From assembly GCF_030253575.1 (NCBI RefSeq), contig NC_080562.1, positions 27,116,352 to 27,180,351 on the forward strand: a stretch of 64,000 nucleotides of DNA, read 5' to 3'. The notes beneath the pieces were generated by a model, which was not told the origin of the DNA, ran no database searches, and saw only the letters and a list, made by a program, of their open reading frames with translations. Below are positions 1-10,680 of this stretch, piece by piece. This DNA comes from Rhododendron vialii. Lineage: Eukaryota > Streptophyta > Magnoliopsida > Ericales > Ericaceae. Every line of letters begins with the position of its first letter. Positions within the stretch are counted from its first letter, which is position 1. The translations under genes were made by a program, and so were the position numbers.

Positions 1-429
1 TATTCTTCTTCCCCTTGGGTTGTGGGCGGTATATGATTGCCCAAGTACTTGGTGTCATCATTGTTGAGTTTTGGTTCTTGATTTTGATATTGTTGTTCCC
101 GTGTTCATAAAAAAAAATCGTCTTTATTGAAATCTTTTCATCTCTAGTGAATTAGTTTGTCAGGATCAATATTTTCTTTTTCAATTGATCTTGCCTAGAA
201 AATTTGAAAAATAAAAAAAAATGGAGCAAGTTTGAAATTAAACCCCGTACTTAAGACTAAAAGATTTCAGTTCAAAACCATATGGAACCATCTTTTTATC
301 ATATCACGTGGCAAACGGTAGCATTATCAAAGTAATTTTTAAACTTCTCTTCCGTTACCTGTTTCGTTAAGGTTTTTATTTTTTAAGTACTTATTTTCCA
401 TTGAAAAGTCAAGCTTATCAAATTGGTTG
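1..429. other. AT-rich intergenic sequence, nothing recognised
   Basis: No open frame, RNA gene or repeat terminus that I recognise. Only A/T runs are seen. Confidence 0.5.
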
Positions 430-575
430 TCTCATTTCTCTCCCCAGTGGTGACCGGAGTTCGAGTCCCACGAGAAGTAGCTTTGGGGTTCAGGGCTATA
501 GATAGCCTCTGAATCCTCTGTTGACAAACATACTAACACACTGCTAACCTTGCTGATGTATAACGTATGAAAAAA
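430..575 (+). repeat. SINE-like, tRNA-derived repeat, copy 1
   Basis: The block contains GTTCGAGTCCC, which matches a pol III B box (GGTTCGANTCC), and ends in a short A-run near 566-577. A related block lies at 63,655-63,780. The two share the stretch from CAGTGGTGACC through the B box and CCACGAG, and later ATAGCCTCTG. Shared internal promoter, short length and an A-rich end point to a SINE. The A box is only loosely recognisable, so the 5' end is approximate and no target duplication was found. Confidence 0.5.
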
Positions 576-609
576 AAAAGTATTTATTTTTCATTTTACG
601 AGACAAAAA

Positions 610-818
610 GATAAGTACTTATGCTAATGAAACACATAATGCGGATTTGCTGGCTAAAGCCTAAAGATGCTTTTGACATCTCCTAGTAATCTTGCTTTAA
701 TTTCTCTCCCTTCCTTTATTTGGAACAATTATGTAATGACACTGCCAGCGCGGGGCTAAATACTCCAGACTCTGTTATGTTTAGTTGTTTGAAATCTTCA
801 TTTTACCAAAAAAAAAAA
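610..818 (+). mobile_element. 3' tail of a truncated LINE
   Basis: A short reading frame ending at the TAA at 662-664 encodes NADLLAKA, like the end of the RNase H domain in plant L1-type elements. About 140 bp of 3' UTR-like sequence follows and stops at an A-run near 806-816 (TTTTACC plus A's), the usual LINE terminus. Everything upstream of the RNase H tail is missing, consistent with 5' truncation during target-primed reverse transcription. Confidence 0.5.
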
Positions 819-1920
819 GGTTCTCTTATGTTAGTAATCATCAAAATCCTATTATAATATACTACAAAGACGTGCAGTTCACTGAGTGGTGACCCTAGAA
901 GAAAGAAGTTTGTGAGCATGTGGTCATTTCGTATTCATGTTTATATTCTTAAACATTTATTTTAGTATATAAGAAAATGACATTTGTACTAACGAATGAT
1001 TAATTAATAGTGCTAAAATCACTCATCATGAAGTCAACTAAACTTTTTAACTGTTAGTAAAAGATATCGAAAGACATACTACTATTAAAGATATTTATCC
1101 ATTTAAAAAAAATAAGAAAATAAATAAATATCCTGTTTGGAGCCCCTATTTAAGTTCTCATCATAAAATTGCATAAATTTTATATTAAGCCCTTATTAAT
1201 TAACTAGCGAATTGTCCGTGCTTACGGCACTACCCACCCCGATTGGAATTACCTTTTGAATCTTGATATTGGCTCAAAATACTAAATTGATTCATTTCTT
1301 GGTGGCATAAAAGAGAATTATTTGAGGGAATTAGCCATGCTAGAATCCAAGTAAATACACAAACGATGAACAAAAGAAAATTTGTTTAAAATACCCTATT
1401 TGCTCCAGCACCCTTCAAAATAAACCAAATTACCAATGATCCTTCTAAAATACTAATTAAGCTGAGAAAATGAAAAGTTAGTTTATCGTACAGTTTTCTC
1501 CAAAAAAATACTCCTATATATGACCAACAAAATCTATTATATCTCGATGCAAGGTGTCTATTTTATCAATCAAGATATCTCCAAAAATTTTAGTTGCTCA
1601 AAAGCATTGACGGATAAGTGTTTGTGAAATTCTACCACTTGATGAACAAAAATTTTCTTTCCCTTAGACTACACATATGGCCTTTCCTTTCCATTTAGAA
1701 AATTTCATTGCTTCTTTATTTGGAAGTAAAAACAAATAAACCACTCGTTAGAATTGTTCTCACTTGAACAGAAGAAAAAAAAAGAAGTAAAGCCAATATT
1801 TTCACTCACATAATCAATAATATAAAACTACGTAAGAAAGAGCAGAATTTCTCCAGAACAACTGTTTCGAAAAACACACAGAACAAAGAGAAGGGTGGGT
1901 TTCGTCGATTTCGTTAATTT
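819..1920. other. AT-rich intergenic sequence
   Basis: No gene is seen. The only structure noted is the possible Helitron terminus at 1,204-1,230, listed separately. Confidence 0.5.
1204..1230 (-). mobile_element. possible Helitron 3' terminus
   Basis: Read on the minus strand, a small hairpin (GTGC-CGTAA-GCAC) is followed about 10 nt later by CTAG and then T. This matches the Helitron 3' rule: a hairpin, then CTRR, inserted before T. The other end of the element was not identified, so this is a terminus only. A similar structure lies at 31,735-31,763. Confidence 0.35.
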
Positions 1921-2010
1921 GTGTCGAAGTCTAATATAAACCACAACTCAACAGTTCCTTTATTACTAATATAGACTTCGACACAGCTTCTAATTTGTGG
2001 TTTATATTAG
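1921..2010. repeat. interleaved inverted repeats (A-B-A'-B')
   Basis: GTGTCGAAGTCT (1921-1932) is repeated inverted at 1973-1984. CTAATATAAACCACAA (1931-1946) is repeated inverted at 1995-2010. The two pairs interleave rather than nest, giving a pseudoknot-like order. The block abuts the left end of the MITE at 2,010. It could be the remains of two overlapping foldback insertions. Function unknown. Confidence 0.7.
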
Positions 2011-2750
2011 AGCATCAGCAGTGGAATAAGTAAATGTGAATAATCAAAACATACCACATCAGATTTTGATTATCCATTTAGAGGTTACTAAAGTTAGCAA
2101 TGTCAAATCCCACATTGGTTATTTTTTGCCAATAATCAAAATGGGCCCTCCAAACTTTTTCCCTTCATTTCACGCATATTTTTTGAAAAAGCAGTTTTTG
2201 AATGAAAAAAAGCAGTTTATGTTAGAAACAGTTCAAAAAAAATAGTTTTTCGAAACAAAAAACAGTTTTTCAAAACACACACTTTGTTCACTTAAAAACT
2301 ATAAATACAATTTTGAAAAAATTGTATTTACACAATTAGTTTTGAAATTTTAAAAACATAAATACGGTTTTTAAAAAACAAATTTTGCGTAAAAAAAATA
2401 GTTTTCTATAAAAGAGTTTTGTAAAAAAAAAAGTTTCTGAAATCTGAAAGTTACAGTTTTTTAAAATTATTTTTGAAAACATTGTTGAGAGAGAGAGAGA
2501 GTGAGTGGAAGAGAGAGAAGATTTTTGTGTAATGTTGTACTTGATTGAGAGATAAAATTTGGTTATTGACAAAATATTGCTAACTTTGATTATTGAAGAG
2601 CCAAAATTTGATGAGTTGTTAAGAGGTTGCTAGGTTTGGTTATTCCAATGTGAACACTTTTTTATCAAACATTGCTAAATTAGCGGATCAAAAAAAAAAC
2701 ATTGCTAATTTTAACAATTTTTTATTTTGCTTATTCCACTGTGAATGCTC
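2010..2750. mobile_element. PIF/Harbinger-like (Tourist-type) MITE
   Basis: The terminal inverted repeats start GAGCATCAGCAGTGGAATAA on the left and are matched by TTATTCCACTGTGAATGCTC on the right. The element is flanked by TTA (2007-2009 and 2751-2753). A TTA/TAA duplication is the hallmark of PIF/Harbinger elements. The 741-bp interior is A/T homopolymer-rich with a GA microsatellite near 2,485-2,520 and no credible transposase, so it is non-autonomous. A related TIR is found on the element at 56,559-57,627. Confidence 0.75.
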
Positions 2751-2990
2751 TTAGAACATTAATTAGTTGTTAGATTCAAAAATCCCAACAGTCTAAAACT
2801 ATTATGGATCAAAGCATTGGTTCTCACCTACCCCAAAATTATGGATCAAAGAATTGGTTCTTACTTCTTACCTTCCACACATAGCATTGGATTTCGACAC
2901 CAATGCCAGCGGTAGATTTCGTCGCCGGTGACACTAATAAGAGCGGAGGATTCGAAATATGAGAGAGAGAGAGAGAGAGATTACTAGAGG

Positions 2991-3061
2991 AACCCAAAGG
3001 TTTTTTGGTCAGATCATCGGAGAACCCAAAGGTTTTTTGGTCAGATCATCGGAGAACCCAA
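2991..3061. repeat. 32-bp tandem repeat
   Basis: Two complete 32-bp units beginning AACCCAAAGG and ending ATCATCGGAG, plus the start of a third. The units are virtually identical, so the expansion is recent. Confidence 0.8.
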
Positions 3062-3297
3062 ACGTGAGTAGGAAAAAGCTGATGATTATCAAGGGGAAAA
3101 ACTGATGGCATTTGTGTAATATGTTTGAAAGAGTGAGGGTAAAAAACTTTTGGCATTTGTGAAATATATTTGAAAGAGTATGGATACTTTCTTAAGAGAG
3201 TTGGAGAGCACACCTAATCTCTTAGATCAAATCAATCTCAATCTTTTTTTCAACTTGTATTTATGTGGACCCTACACCCTTGTGTTTTATTAGGTAG

Positions 3298-3298
<1 letters not shown>

Positions 3299-3337
<39 letters not shown>

Positions 3338-3360
3338 GCCCATAATAGTGTCAATAATTG

Positions 3361-3397
<37 letters not shown>

Positions 3398-3430
3398 TAA
3401 GCCCATAATAGTGTCAATAATTGGGGCTTA
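3299..3430. repeat. duplicated (CT)n microsatellite and spacer
   Basis: A CT run near 3,299-3,333 is followed by a spacer (CATAAGCCCATAATAGTG onward). A second CT run near 3,365-3,395 is followed by the same spacer. This looks like slippage or unequal exchange at the microsatellite. Confidence 0.75.
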
Positions 3431-3523
3431 TGTGAATCCTATTATGCCATTATTAATTCTCTTGAGATGAGGTGTATCTTTTCACCATAGTAGGATCTGT
3501 TACCTACACATATATCTCATTAA

Positions 3524-3709
3524 TCTTTTTTTCGGTCAAACGGGAATTCATTAAGGATTATGAAACGAAGTACCACATTAGGGTTACACACATAATCATT
3601 AGTCTTACAGATAAAATCTTTTTTTCGATCAAACGGAAATTCATTAAGGATTACGAAACGAAGTACCACATTAGGGTTACACACATAGTCATTAGTCTTA
3701 CAGATAAAA
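3524..3709 (-). repeat. tandem duplication of the LINE-A 3' end
   Basis: Two 93-bp copies in direct orientation (3524-3616 and 3617-3709) differ at only a few bases. Each carries the oligo-A terminus. This could reflect slippage at reverse-transcription initiation or a later tandem duplication. Confidence 0.85.
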
Positions 3710-3757
3710 ACTAAACCTAATACTAGTCTAGCACTTGCTTGATATTCAGGTTTTCTC

Positions 3758-5165
3758 TTAGAACAAATCTCTCATGGCAATGTGCATGTCCACAACAAAT
3801 GTAAGCTCATCAGTCTGTTCGATTCCCATTTTGGCAAGATGATCGACATATTGGTTGGCCGAGCGATAGGTGTGTCCAATCAAGGTGTTGGTCCTAGCCA
3901 TGATGTGGTGGGATTCATTTATCAACACACTTTGCGGATGATGGCTTGGGTTCCATGATTAAATTAACTGCTGTGAGGGAGTCCGATTCGATTGTCACGT
4001 TAGTCAGCTTTCTGTCCAATATGATTTCCAGCCCCTTGTAAATGCTCCAGATCTCCGCTTCCAAACTTGAGGAAAAATATCGCATTTCATAGAATCCCAT
4101 GATCCAGTCGCCTTTATGATCTCTGAAAAATCCTCCAAAACCTCCTCTCTCATTAGTTTCGTACCGGCAGCCATCTGTGTTAAGCTTGATATTATCTGCA
4201 GTTGGATTAGACCAAGATATTAGGCATGCCTACCGAGAGTACGTAATGAGGGGGGACTTGAAAGCTTCTACAATTTCTTGGGAATAAGAAATGATATTCC
4301 TGGCATTGACTTGGCTGGGCATTTCAATGTTCTCAAAAAATTTCCTGTTCCTATCCTTCCAGATTTGCCACAAAGTGGTGATGAACATAGTGTGCCAGGG
4401 TATATTATTTCCATTCCCTAGGTCTCTGTTGCTTTGCAAGTTAAGGGACATCCAGACATGGTTAGAAGTATCCAAATCCCCTCTCATTAAGTGGCTCATG
4501 AGAATGTTACTGCAAAGCTCTTTGGCTTTGTTACATTCCCTGAATAAATGTTTAATGTTTTTTGAGCAGGTGTTGCATCTTGGACATAAATCCGAAGTTG
4601 CAATACCTCTCCTGGCCCGGAGTTGATTTATTGGAAGGCTATTGTGGAGAATAAGCCATATAAAAGTTTTGAGTTTTTTTGGAATTTTAAGTTTCCAAAA
4701 CCACTTCCAACCCTTCAAATCCGTGTCCTCTTTGTTTATAAGATCATAGGTAGCAGAAATAGAAAATTTGCCATTCCTAGATCCCACCCAAGTGGAGTGA
4801 TCTGCAGTTTGCGTGGAAGTTGGGATGGTGATGGAGCTGATAGCCTCCAAAGTGTCAACATCCACATGTTGGGCTATCTCATCCAAAACACAATTTCCAT
4901 CCATTAACAGAGTTTCTACCTTTTGGGTAGAGTTGCTATGTTCCCCAGGATGGGAAAGGGCTAGGGGTTTGTCCCCACACCACCAATCATGCTAGATACT
5001 AACAGATTTTCCCTCTCCAATGATGCATTTCACACCCTTTTCAAGAACATGTTTTGTGTCCAAAATACTTCTCCAAAGATAAGAAGCAGACCTATTTCTA
5101 GGCCAAGAAGAAATAGATTGATTACTCATGTATTTGTCCCTTAGAATCGAAACCCAAATTGGAAA
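3758..5165 (-). pseudogene. LINE ORF2 C-terminal part: zf-RVT and RNase H, broken
   Basis: The reading starts near 5,165 (FPIWVSILRDKYM) and meets a TAG after GKSVSI near 5,000. The open stretch below 4,904 encodes the post-RT zinc-binding domain (CPRC, then HLF-REC). A frameshift near 4,235 leads into RNase H with its acidic residues visible as NTDG, SLEAEIW and IESDSL. The frame ends with NQYVDHLAKMG and a stop at 3758-3760. The reverse transcriptase core is absent. Domain order matches plant L1-type elements with a C-terminal RNase H. Non-functional. Confidence 0.8.
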
Positions 5166-7265
5166 CTTTCCAATCCAGCTTAATTAGAAAGAAATGCCAA
5201 ACAATCAAACTAAAAATGTGGCAAAGCTGCCCGAGCCATGTCATGAGCAGCCTTAACCACCAGTCTCGACACTTTTACAACTTCTACATACGAAAACATA
5301 GAACAGAGGAAGAGCAAAAGGGCAATTTGTCTATGATGCCCCAATGTGGTATTGGGGCATGATGCCCCCATTTAATATGGGCCTTTAGATTAGGTTTTGG
5401 ATGAATCTCAACCCTTGGATTAAAATCACTTCCAAAAAGTATGGTGTTTTTGCCTTTTTTTTAAAAAAAAACGCTATTATACTTACCATGAACACTGGTT
5501 CTACTTATCATAGTTTATGCTGACACTTACCACAAAATATTGTATACTTACCATAACAAAAGACAACACTTCAATGTTTTTGCCCTTTCTCTCTCTAACC
5601 GGTTCTCTAGGTAGCCGGTTTGGCGGGAAAATATTTTTTTTGGGCGGAAAAATGAACCTTTTTGCAGAATTTTTTTAATTATTATAAATTTATAAATTGA
5701 CACCACTTTTTGTCCTATTCCCCCTACTTTTTGACATTTTTCTAATCATTTGTGTAATATACTACCAAATATTTGGTGAAAATATAAATATAATTTAATA
5801 ATATTTAATTTGTAAACCAATCTTTTTTAACAATTTTTTGAAACTAATTATTTAAGCCAAAAAATTCCCTTCACTTTTATAATTATTTTTAATATATTTC
5901 ATTAAATTAATTATAATTACTTATTTAACAAATATTATTGTGAAAATAATTATTCATTTATTGTTTTGAATAACTTACCATTAATGTTGTTAATATATTC
6001 TATTAAATTTTTACTTTGTGTATATATGTTTCTTATAACAAATTTTTAAAAATTAAAAGTATAAACCATATAATTGTAATAATCTCTGAATTATATTTAA
6101 ATAATTTATTTGAAATAACTTCTGTAATCGATTGACATGATATTATAACGATTAGTAGTTATAATTCGTTATAATATGACATTAGACTATTCAATTAGTG
6201 GTAGGGTAACGATTAATCGCTATAATCGGCTATAGTAGTCAGAGTCATTTGACTAAGAACTTAATTAATTGATCATATTCAATGAGTGATGATTGACTAT
6301 AGTAGTTGAGTCATTGGCCAATTGTACTAATGCTATAATGATGATTGAGCATTAATAATTGGCTAAAATGAATTGGTTAATGTAGGTTGATAGTGATCAA
6401 AGTCATTAGTAGATGTAGTTGTGAACTATAGTGTTAATTGTGATGAATGAGTGACTGATACAATTGGTTAACGTAATAGTAACTACTAACTATTGATCCC
6501 TAATGCCACATTCAATAAATCATTTAGCTAGTTTCATTAATCATTACATACAATGCTTTAATTACAAGGTAATACAAATTAAGTAGAACTAAATGACATC
6601 AAATTTTGTTGTAATAGTTAGCTTATTAACTATCCTTATTAAGTTATTATGGTGCATTAGTTATGTTAGAAAAATGTGTACCTACCCGTAATTAATGCCA
6701 TAGTTACCACAAAATAAGGCTATGCATACCACACTACATGATCATTGTTGCCACTATAATACTCGACTATTATTTCATGATGTGTGCATACCACAGTTTA
6801 TGCTAGTACTTACCTTTTGAAAATGATACACTTGCCATAAAAGATCAATGATTACGTTTTTGGTTTGTATAAATATAATGTATATCAATCGATTACCACG
6901 ATATATGAAATTACTTACCCCAAACTATGGTCGTATTTGACCATAATTTGAATTTATCTCAATGATTACCTTTTTTGTTTGTTTAGATCACGTTGACCAT
7001 AATGTATTACATTTTATACCACTATATAAGAAAACACAACTGATTGTGGTCGTTGTTGACCAAATTTGGAGAGATAGATGACAACGTTCATTCGAAAGGA
7101 AAGAATGTCATGATAAACATTAGTGATGACACTAGCGATGATGATGGAAATGACTATAATCGGTTAATAAAATTGGTTTGTTCAATTCAACACAAAAAAA
7201 AAAAAACTAATTAGTCTGATAACTCGACATCTTGAATTGAATAATGAGTTCACTAATACATCAGA
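5166..7265. other. AT-rich intergenic sequence
   Basis: No gene recognised. It contains a palindromic GGGGCATGATGCCCCC near 5,355 that resembles sequence near 18,235. It also contains recurring CTTACCAT(A) motifs and long A/T stretches. The boundary at 7,266 is where similarity to the chromovirus LTR begins abruptly. Confidence 0.5.
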
Positions 7266-8736
7266 GATGATATCTTGTTAATTTCATATTTTTTTTATTT
7301 TAATTACTATTTATTATTATTTTTACAGTGTTTCCAATTAAAATTACCTTACGACCTTATAAACCTTATTATTAATGCCGAAGTAATTTTATTTAGACTC
7401 CTTACCTTCCCAAGATAAAAATTTATTTACCTCAACCTATTTTATTTATTAAATAATTTATTATCCATTTATTTTACTTTCGACAACTTTTGTTAATATC
7501 TTATTTAAAATAATCTCACGACCCTCCGAACCCAACTTTTGACACTCAACTGGTTGCATAGGACCTTTAGGACTTTTATTAAGGCCATGTTAATTATTCT
7601 AATATTTTTACCTAGTTAATGTATTTAATTAGTTTTTAATCAATCTAATTACTTAGAAATAATTAATGAGAGCCTAAAAAAATATTTTTTTAAAAAAAAT
7701 CTTTTAAAAAGTTCTTACTTATTATCATCTTGGTCATACGAGATTAAGGGCAACGACCCATTCATAAAAAGTTGTGTGATTGCATTATTTACTAATTGTT
7801 TTGTTTATTATTTGATTAATTGTATGTGGCACCACTACTTGATTTGAATGCTAGATTAGACCCTAGAGATATGGGGTAGTATGCGAAATAGAATTCACTT
7901 AGATGATGCTAGGTAATGGATAAATTGAGAAGTTTTTCCTTTTTAGAGATTGCCTGCAGGCAGAATTTTGAGATGTGATGAGATTTGTGATGAGAATGAA
8001 ACTGGCGGGAGTCCAGTGACGAATTGATAGACTGGCGGGAGTCCAGTGATGATTGTGAAGTATTTGTGAAGTAGTGTATAAGATAAGCGAACCCTAGTTG
8101 TGATTCAGGCATGATAAGCTTTCCTTTTGTTGTAGTTATTGGGGTGCACACTCGGTATATAACTTAGGTGTATCTGCGACAGCAAAGGGAAGTGATCTCA
8201 TGGGACCGAGCATGGCTAGCGGTTGGGGAGGAAATATCTCGTGGATGAGATCTTAGATTTCACATTAGAATAATGGATAGTAATAAATTGGTGTTTGTGA
8301 ATCTCTGTTCTACTTTTCGCATCTTTATTATCCTATTACTTGCTAGCTGTAAAGTAAGAGGGGTAGTTGAGTTGGATTATACTACGGGGTGAACTCTATC
8401 ACTCAGGTACGGATTGCCTGGCATCCGTGTCAGATTTTGCAGAAAATCAAGAAGAGACACAGAACCCCGAAGGCGAGCAGTTTTATGCAGAGGAGAATCC
8501 AGAGAGGGGAGCCGAGCCAAAAGATGTTTGGGATCCGTATCAAACTTAGGAGTCGGCTCTATACTCTGTTTATTTCTTTATCACAAAGACTAGTTTTAGT
8601 ATTTCCACAATGGTTTGTAATAAATGAATCTTTATGTTGAACTATATGTTTTGGATTTTGAACTTTAATTTAATAAAATTTTCAGTAATTAATAATTAAT
8701 GCCTCCGGTTTTATTTCCGAAAATTGGGGCGTTACA
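7266..8736 (+). repeat. chromovirus 5' LTR, truncated
   Basis: Matches 16,454-17,895 of the 3' LTR almost base for base, but the first ~1,070 bp of the LTR are missing. The missing part includes the TATA box seen in the 3' LTR at 15,673. Relative to the 3' LTR it carries an extra tandem copy of a ~30-bp segment near 8,005-8,060 (CTGGCGGGAGTCCAGTGA). It ends in GGGGCGTTACA. Loss of the promoter half should prevent transcription of the element from its own 5' LTR. Confidence 0.85.
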
Positions 8737-8739
8737 ACT

Positions 8740-8751
8740 TGGTATGAAAGC
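8740..8751 (+). other. primer-binding site, initiator-tRNA-Met type, degenerate
   Basis: TGGTATGAAAGC lies four bases after the LTR terminus CGTTACA. It matches the plant tRNA-iMet complement TGGTATCAGAGC with two mismatches. Confidence 0.7.
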
Positions 8752-8885
8752 CTTAGGTTCAAACCCTTGGCCTTGGGTAGTTTGGGTAGGTCACATCAGA
8801 TTGAGTATTTCACTACAAATTTAAAATAACACTAATTGAAATATACCGAGACCTAACGATAAATATATTTTTCCTTACTTTATAG

Positions 8886-10404
8886 ATGGACCCCACGTTT
8901 GCAAACCAACTAGCCGATGAATGGAGCAGATTGCAGGACTTCTTGGAAAACACCATAGGATTCGACTTCTCTTTCCGAGACCCTTACGTACCAACTGAGT
9001 TTCCTATTATGTACGGCCAGTATCAGCAGCTAAGGGCGAATTCACCAAACTAGAGGGAGGTATACACGGCTCAGTATCCAAGCCCATGGAGAAGGGCTAA
9101 TCTCGAGAAGGAAATCCGTGACATTCTAGAAAGCATACCAGGCTTTGACATCAGGAGCGACCCCTATAACTCACATTATAGAGATATGGATAACCAGCCC
9201 CCGATTCCTACCCCAGACTGGAACCATAACCCTCCCAATACTCAGGAAGAGGATGAGGCGGCCCAGCTAGCTACGAAAGTGAAAAACCTAAGAGCATTCA
9301 TGACAGCCACCCCAGATTTTTCGATGGGAGATGACTACTTGGCCGGAATGTTCCCTACCCTCTATCGGATGAGACAGGCTCACCGAAGGATTACAGCTCT
9401 CACCGACGCCGTCGCTCGCTCCACCGTTGAAGACTACGAGATACGAGGCATGCTAGCTAGCCTACATCCTCGGAGTAGAAGTAGGACCGCAAGGAGATCC
9501 CGAGGAACCCCCTGAGCAAGAAGAGGATCCTAAAGAGCCCTCTGAGGAGGAAGAAGACCCAGAAGAGCCTCCATTTCCAGGATCAGAGCACGATTACCAT
9601 TTGGGCCCCTGGCAGCCAGAGCAGGAGGAACCAATAGTACCAGAGGAAGGACAGAACCAGGATGAAGAGATGGGCAATGCTGAGCCGAAATTGGAAGAAG
9701 ATGCAGAAAATAGCAGTGACAGTGAAGATGGATTTTTGGTAGAATCGGAGATGGATGATTATGGCTGGCTCTTACCCATAGATGCACCAATAGACATGGA
9801 TGCCGAGCTGCAGTGGTGGCTAACAAGCCAACGGCTCGAGATGCAAGAACCTCCACCTTCTCCAGCCCCCGTACCAATAGAAGAATCTGATAGTGAGTGT
9901 GAAGTCATAGACGCCGACCCTCCACCTCGTCCTAAGATGGCTCGACCCGTAGGAATTCCATGGGTAGGACACCATTCCGACTATGATCCAAACACTTGGG
10001 TCTATATACAGCTGGAACTGCTATACCCTTGCCCATTTAAGATCAGGGCACAATCAGCCTACCTAGGGCCAGTAAAGATCCAAGCCCCATGCTATAATGG
10101 ATACTATCTCATTGCTGTACCCCAAGGATTTGGGGAACACTACACCGACCGCATCCATTATTCACGAGTCGCAAGGTCCTGTCCCGAGCAGGAACATCGT
10201 ATCATTACATAGAATGCCAACTTCACCGATCACGTCACCTATACAGAGATACCCATCCGCCTAGAACCTTATAACAACCCAAATCCCAACGAAGGACAAC
10301 AGGAACCACTATGGCTAGTAACATGGCATTGCTACGGGCTCACAGAGGACACCGTCGAAAAGCAGAGTCTTCTAGAAGAGCATTTTCCAGTACATTTCGA
10401 TTGA
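8886..10404 (+). pseudogene. extra ORF upstream of gag: acidic protein of unknown function
   Basis: An ATG at 8,886 (MDPTFANQLADEW) begins a coding-like stretch of about 500 codons before gag. It is interrupted by TAG at 9,051-9,053, a frameshift near 9,480-9,515, and TAG at 10,210-10,212, and ends with TGA at 10,402-10,404. The middle is rich in Glu, Asp and Pro. The last ~120 residues look globular (WVYIQLELLYPCPFKIRAQS; later YYLIAVPQGF). I recognise no domain. Chromoviruses normally go straight from the leader into gag. An additional 5' ORF is known in Ogre/Tat elements, but I see no similarity to those. The bases just before the ATG (TTTCCTTACTTTATAG) could be a splice acceptor. Confidence 0.6.
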
Positions 10405-10680
10405 TCGATTCCTTAAGCATCTACTAGTCGTTTCACGCACAACACTTTTTTTTTTCTTCTTTCTAGGAAAACAATTGTGGTAGTGGGAATTATCTTGACT
10501 TTTAGTAGCTACACATCTGAGTAGTATGTTTTGACATGAATGGTGTGTTTGATTCATTTTGTTAATAAAAAAAAATTTATTATGATGTTCTGCTTCCATG
10601 TATATAATAGATATACAAATATATATGTTCTTCTAATAAACCCCCCCTTACTAAATTATAACATAACGGTATCTAGATAG
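10405..10680 (+). other. non-coding spacer before gag with possible splice acceptor
   Basis: Between the extra ORF and gag lies a non-coding, A/T-rich spacer. Its end has a branch-point-like TTACTAAAT (10,648-10,656) followed about 25 nt later by AG (10,679-10,680). The gag frame opens exactly there without an in-frame ATG. Splicing from a 5' leader donor could supply the start codon. This is inference from signal placement only. Confidence 0.35.

Larger units (their letters stand above)
3524..5165 (-). mobile_element. 5'-truncated LINE (RNase H-containing plant L1-type), LINE-A
   Basis: Minus-strand non-LTR retrotransposon fragment holding only the zinc-binding region after the reverse transcriptase, the RNase H domain and the 3' UTR. 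On the minus strand the 3' UTR ends in CGTTTGACCG plus an A-run. The last 93 bp of the 3' end, A-run included, is present twice in tandem (3524-3616 and 3617-3709). Similarity to LINE coding sequence stops near 5,165, the 5' truncation point. Confidence 0.8.

Noticed and set aside
430-470. Functional tRNA gene
   Set aside because: Only a B-box match; no cloverleaf can be formed, and a dispersed copy indicates a SINE.
2336-2572. Minus-strand 78-codon ORF
   Set aside because: Made of A/T homopolymers and a GA microsatellite inside a MITE.
9530-9877. Minus-strand 115-codon ORF
   Set aside because: Antisense shadow of the Glu/Pro-rich part of the chromovirus extra ORF.
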